This document shows, piece after piece, positions 7,064 to 9,436 of a DNA stretch of 9,436 bases (the stretch's first letter is position 1; every line of letters begins with the position of its first letter). The stretch covers positions 1 through 9,436 of the forward strand of contig JAGOHQ010000027.1 of assembly GCA_017996075.1 (NCBI GenBank), written 5' to 3'. The DNA is from Aliarcobacter sp. Lineage in GTDB: Bacteria; Campylobacterota; Campylobacteria; Campylobacterales; Arcobacteraceae. Position numbers and translations under genes: made by a program. The notes under the pieces were generated by a model. The model made no database searches, was not told the origin of the DNA, and saw only the letters and a list, made by a program, of their open reading frames with translations.

Positions 7064-7537
7064 TAACTCTTCTTTACAAACAACTTTTTCAATATCCATA
7101 ATAACTAGCATTTTATTATCTTCTACTCTTACATAACCTTTTAAATATCTAGAAGGAATTCCAGAACCCATTTCAGAAACTGAAGCTAGCATAGAAGTAT
7201 CAATTTTTTGTGTATCATCAACTAAATCAACTACAATTCCAATCATTCTTTTATCTTCAGTAATTACGATAATAATAGAAGTATTTACATCGTAAATAGC
7301 TGGACCTGTATTAAATTTAACTCTAATATCCAAAATAGGAACAACCTCTCCTCTTGAATTAATTAAACCTTTTATCCAATCAGAAGTATTTGGTAAAATA
7401 GTAATATTATCTGGATAAGTTAATATCTCTTTTATTTTTGGTAACTCAATAGCGTACTTCATTTTTCCCAATTCAAATGTCATAAACTCAGTTACATTTG
7501 GAGTAGTACTTTTTTCATGATTGTGGTGGTGTTCCAT
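7055..7537 (-). CDS. cheW: CheW-like chemotaxis coupling protein
   Basis: CheW bridges chemoreceptors and the CheA kinase in the cytoplasmic signalling array. The 160-aa product is one CheW domain (about 16-155). It carries the family signature GLINSRGEVVPILDI (57-71), in which R62 is the conserved Arg, and the later IVVDLVDD segment (101-108). Before the domain is an odd His-rich start, MEHHHNHEK, with four His in the first seven residues. The start is well supported by AAGGGG (7544-7549) six bases upstream. It follows xseA by 42 bases, without a strong terminator between, so it may be read from the ubiE-xseA transcript. No cheA, cheV or receptor gene is in the window, so which array it serves is unknown. 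A CheV-like receiver domain is absent. Confidence 0.93.
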   Translation of the reverse strand: MEHHHNHEKSTTPNVTEFMTFELGKMKYAIELPKIKEILTYPDNITILPNTSDWIKGLINSRGEVVPILDIRVKFNTGPAIYDVNTSIIIVITEDKRMIGIVVDLVDDTQKIDTSMLASVSEMGSGIPSRYLKGYVRVEDNKMLVIMDIEKVVCKEELED

Positions 7538-7579
7538 TTTAATCCCCTTATTTCAATATTTTAGTAAGCAAAATTGCTG

Positions 7580-8773
7580 TTATTTTACCTTTTGTTTACT
7601 TAAACTAATTATTTTACACTCTGCAATTATATCAACAGATTGCAACTCTACAATATCATCAACTTTTACTAAATTCAAATTTATAAGCTTCTTATTTTTA
7701 CTCAACTCAACAAAACCATCTTTTTGTCTATTTAATGGATTGTTTAAAGAGTAGTTTGATTTTAAACTCTCCAAAATATTAGAAGCAATTTGTAGTTTTT
7801 GATTTAAACTTTGAGAAAATTGCTCTTTTAAAAGTTTGATTTGAGACTCTACAAAAAATAGTTTAGAGTTTATTGAATTTTGCTCAAAACTTAATTTTAA
7901 GTTTTTAAGCTCTTGCTCTTTTTTTTCAAAAGTTGTTTTTAATAGCTTTTCGAAATTCTCAATTAAACTATCTATATATAAAAGATGTTCACTTTGACTA
8001 GGAAGTGCAATTTCCATAGCATTTGATGGAGTTGCAGCTCTAATATCAGCTACAAAATCACTTATCAAATAATCTATTTCGTGTCCTACTGCAGAAATTA
8101 TTGGTGTAATTGAGTTAAAAATTGCATCTGCTACAAGTTCACTATTAAAAGACCATAAATCCTCAATACTTCCCCCACCTCTTCCTACGATTATAATATC
8201 ACAATTTAAACTATCGGCAAATTTTATATTTTTTGCAATATCTTCAACACTTCCATTTCCCTGAACAAGAGTGGGAATAAGTATAAGTTCAACTAAATTC
8301 CACCTAGCGCTTGCAACTTTTTTCATATCTTCAATAGCAGCTCCTGTTGGACTTGTTACAATTGCAATTTTTTTTGGATATTTTGGAAGATGTTTTTTTA
8401 TGCTTTGTTCAAAATAACCTTTTGCTTGAAGTTTTGTTTTAAGTTGCTCATATGCCAAAGCCAAACTCCCTATTCCATCTGGCTCAATTTTAGTACAAAG
8501 AAGTTGATAATTTCCTCTTGGAACAAAAACAGTAATATTTGCAGTTATTTGTACTTTTTGTCCATTTTCTAACTCAAATTTCAGATATTTTGTATTACCT
8601 TTAAACATTACACAAGATATTGTTGAGTTCTCATCTTTGATTGAAAAATATATATGTCCTGAGCTATGAACAACTAGGTTTGAAATCTCTCCAGAGACAA
8701 AAACTTGCATAAAAGTTGTCTCTAAAAGAGATTTTATTTGTGTATTTAAAGTAGTTACACTAATTGGATTCAT
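7580..8773 (-). CDS. xseA: Exodeoxyribonuclease VII large subunit
   Basis: XseA with the small subunit XseB forms exonuclease VII, which degrades single-stranded DNA to acid-soluble oligonucleotides in repair. The 397-aa product starts with the OB-fold DNA-binding domain (about 1-95; V-SGEISNL near 25-33). The catalytic core follows: SPTGAAIEDM (141-150), VGRGGGSIEDLW (196-207), GHEID (230-234), and D243 with R245-AATPS in the conserved end of the domain. A long coiled coil spans about 260-335, then a short beta-rich C-terminus. It is a little shorter than E. coli XseA (about 455 aa), mainly in the coiled coil by inference. Its ATG directly follows the TAA of ubiE with no SD visible, so translation should be coupled. 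xseB is not in the window. Confidence 0.96.
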   Translation of the reverse strand: MNPISVTTLNTQIKSLLETTFMQVFVSGEISNLVVHSSGHIYFSIKDENSTISCVMFKGNTKYLKFELENGQKVQITANITVFVPRGNYQLLCTKIEPDGIGSLALAYEQLKTKLQAKGYFEQSIKKHLPKYPKKIAIVTSPTGAAIEDMKKVASARWNLVELILIPTLVQGNGSVEDIAKNIKFADSLNCDIIIVGRGGGSIEDLWSFNSELVADAIFNSITPIISAVGHEIDYLISDFVADIRAATPSNAMEIALPSQSEHLLYIDSLIENFEKLLKTTFEKKEQELKNLKLSFEQNSINSKLFFVESQIKLLKEQFSQSLNQKLQIASNILESLKSNYSLNNPLNRQKDGFVELSKNKKLINLNLVKVDDIVELQSVDIIAECKIISLSKQKVK

Positions 8774-9436
8774 TTAGATTTTTTTTGCAATTATTAGTGT
8801 AGAAATTTTCATAGAAAATGCTTTTGTGTATATTGGTTCTAATCCAGCATTTTTAAGCTCTTTTTGCAAATTTGATGTTGTTAAAAACTCATCAATAGAA
8901 TCAGGCAAATATCTATAAGCCTCTTTATTTTTTGATATTATTCCACCAACAACTGGTAAAATTTTATCCATATAAAATGCTGTTAAATAATCAATTGGTG
9001 TCTCTTTTTGATTTTTTGTAAATTCACTAATTACAACTAAACCACCTTTTTTAAGAACTCTTGCAAACTCTACAAAAGCCTCTTGTCTTTGTACTACATT
9101 TCTAATTCCATAAGAGATTGATACTATATCAACACTCTCATTTTCAAGTGGCATAGATGTTGCAAAAGCTTCTATAAATTGAACTTCTGGAAGTTTTTTC
9201 TTTCCAACTTCCATCATTCCAACACTTGGATCTATTCCAACAATATTTTTTAGAGTAATTCCTTTTTTATTTGCATTTTGTTTCCAAAAAATTATCATAT
9301 CACCAGTTCCACAAGCAACATCAACAATTTTTTCTATCTCTTTTTTACCATATAACTCAAAAGTTTTATTACAAGCTTTATCTCTCCAACTTTTATCTAT
9401 TCCCATTGATAAAACTCTATTTGCTTTATCATAAGT
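8774..9436 (-). CDS. ubiE: UbiE/MenG quinone C-methyltransferase (5' end outside the window)
   Basis: The enzyme uses S-adenosylmethionine to methylate the ring of demethylmenaquinone (and the ubiquinone precursor where that quinone is made). Campylobacterota respire mainly with menaquinone, so the first role is expected. The frame stays open to the right edge: the ten codons before the ATG at 9404-9406 read TYDKANRVLS, the family's N-terminal pattern, so the true start lies beyond 9436. In the 220-residue fragment, SAM motif I VDVACGTGD is at 38-46, GIDPS at 67-71, SYGIRNV near 108-114 and RVLKKGGL at 126-133. About 15-20 N-terminal residues are probably missing. It is followed without gap by xseA. 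Another class I methyltransferase is unlikely given these motifs. Confidence 0.95.
   Translation of the reverse strand, partial: TYDKANRVLSMGIDKSWRDKACNKTFELYGKKEIEKIVDVACGTGDMIIFWKQNANKKGITLKNIVGIDPSVGMMEVGKKKLPEVQFIEAFATSMPLENESVDIVSISYGIRNVVQRQEAFVEFARVLKKGGLVVISEFTKNQKETPIDYLTAFYMDKILPVVGGIISKNKEAYRYLPDSIDEFLTTSNLQKELKNAGLEPIYTKAFSMKISTLIIAKKI

Noticed and set aside
7538..7579. Small hairpin AGCAA/TTGCT between xseA and cheW as a terminator
   Set aside because: The stem is too short, the loop too tight and there is no U-tract. It does not support separating cheW from the upstream genes.

Overview
The window is AT-rich and reads as chromosome of an Arcobacter-type member of the Campylobacterota (Epsilonproteobacteria). 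This is inferred from the protein sequences (GroEL/GroES, PanD, a periplasmic cyclophilin, CheW, XseA, UbiE), the very low G+C, the AAAGGA-type ribosome binding sites and the tight packing. No database search was run, so genus and species are not fixed. Ten protein-coding genes are supported, two of them cut by the window edges. I see no tRNA, rRNA, CRISPR array or insertion sequence.

Layout. Positions 1-2379 (minus strand) are an accessory module: a complete type I restriction HsdR subunit, followed 17 bases later by the first ten codons of a second gene that begins MPLQNRV. A 359-base AT-rich gap (2380-2738) separates this module from the core genome. It holds the hsdR promoter candidates, a small palindrome and the strong groEL terminator. 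Positions 2739-4803 (minus) are the groES-groEL chaperonin operon, with a sigma70-like promoter immediately followed by a near-consensus CIRCE operator, the HrcA repressor site. Upstream of it, 4824-6402 (minus), lies a compact overlapping cluster panD - ybaB-like - ispA. A 78-base divergent promoter region (6403-6480) separates panD from a plus-strand gene for an exported cyclophilin (6481-7029). That gene converges on cheW (7055-7537, minus), which lies downstream of xseA and ubiE (both minus). ubiE runs off the right edge.

How the genes fit together. Most are housekeeping: protein folding (GroESL, cyclophilin), beta-alanine supply for pantothenate/CoA (PanD), short-chain prenyl diphosphates (IspA), quinone methylation (UbiE), DNA repair (XseA) and chemotaxis signalling (CheW). 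The variable part is the left end, where hsdR is the first gene of its own transcript instead of following hsdM and hsdS. The most useful leads are that restriction module with its barely visible partner gene, the CIRCE/promoter overlap, the three-arm hairpin arrangement after groEL, and a two-codon ORF overlapping the hsdR ribosome binding site. I did not find clear evidence of a wholly new system inside the window. If one exists, it would lie to the left of position 1.
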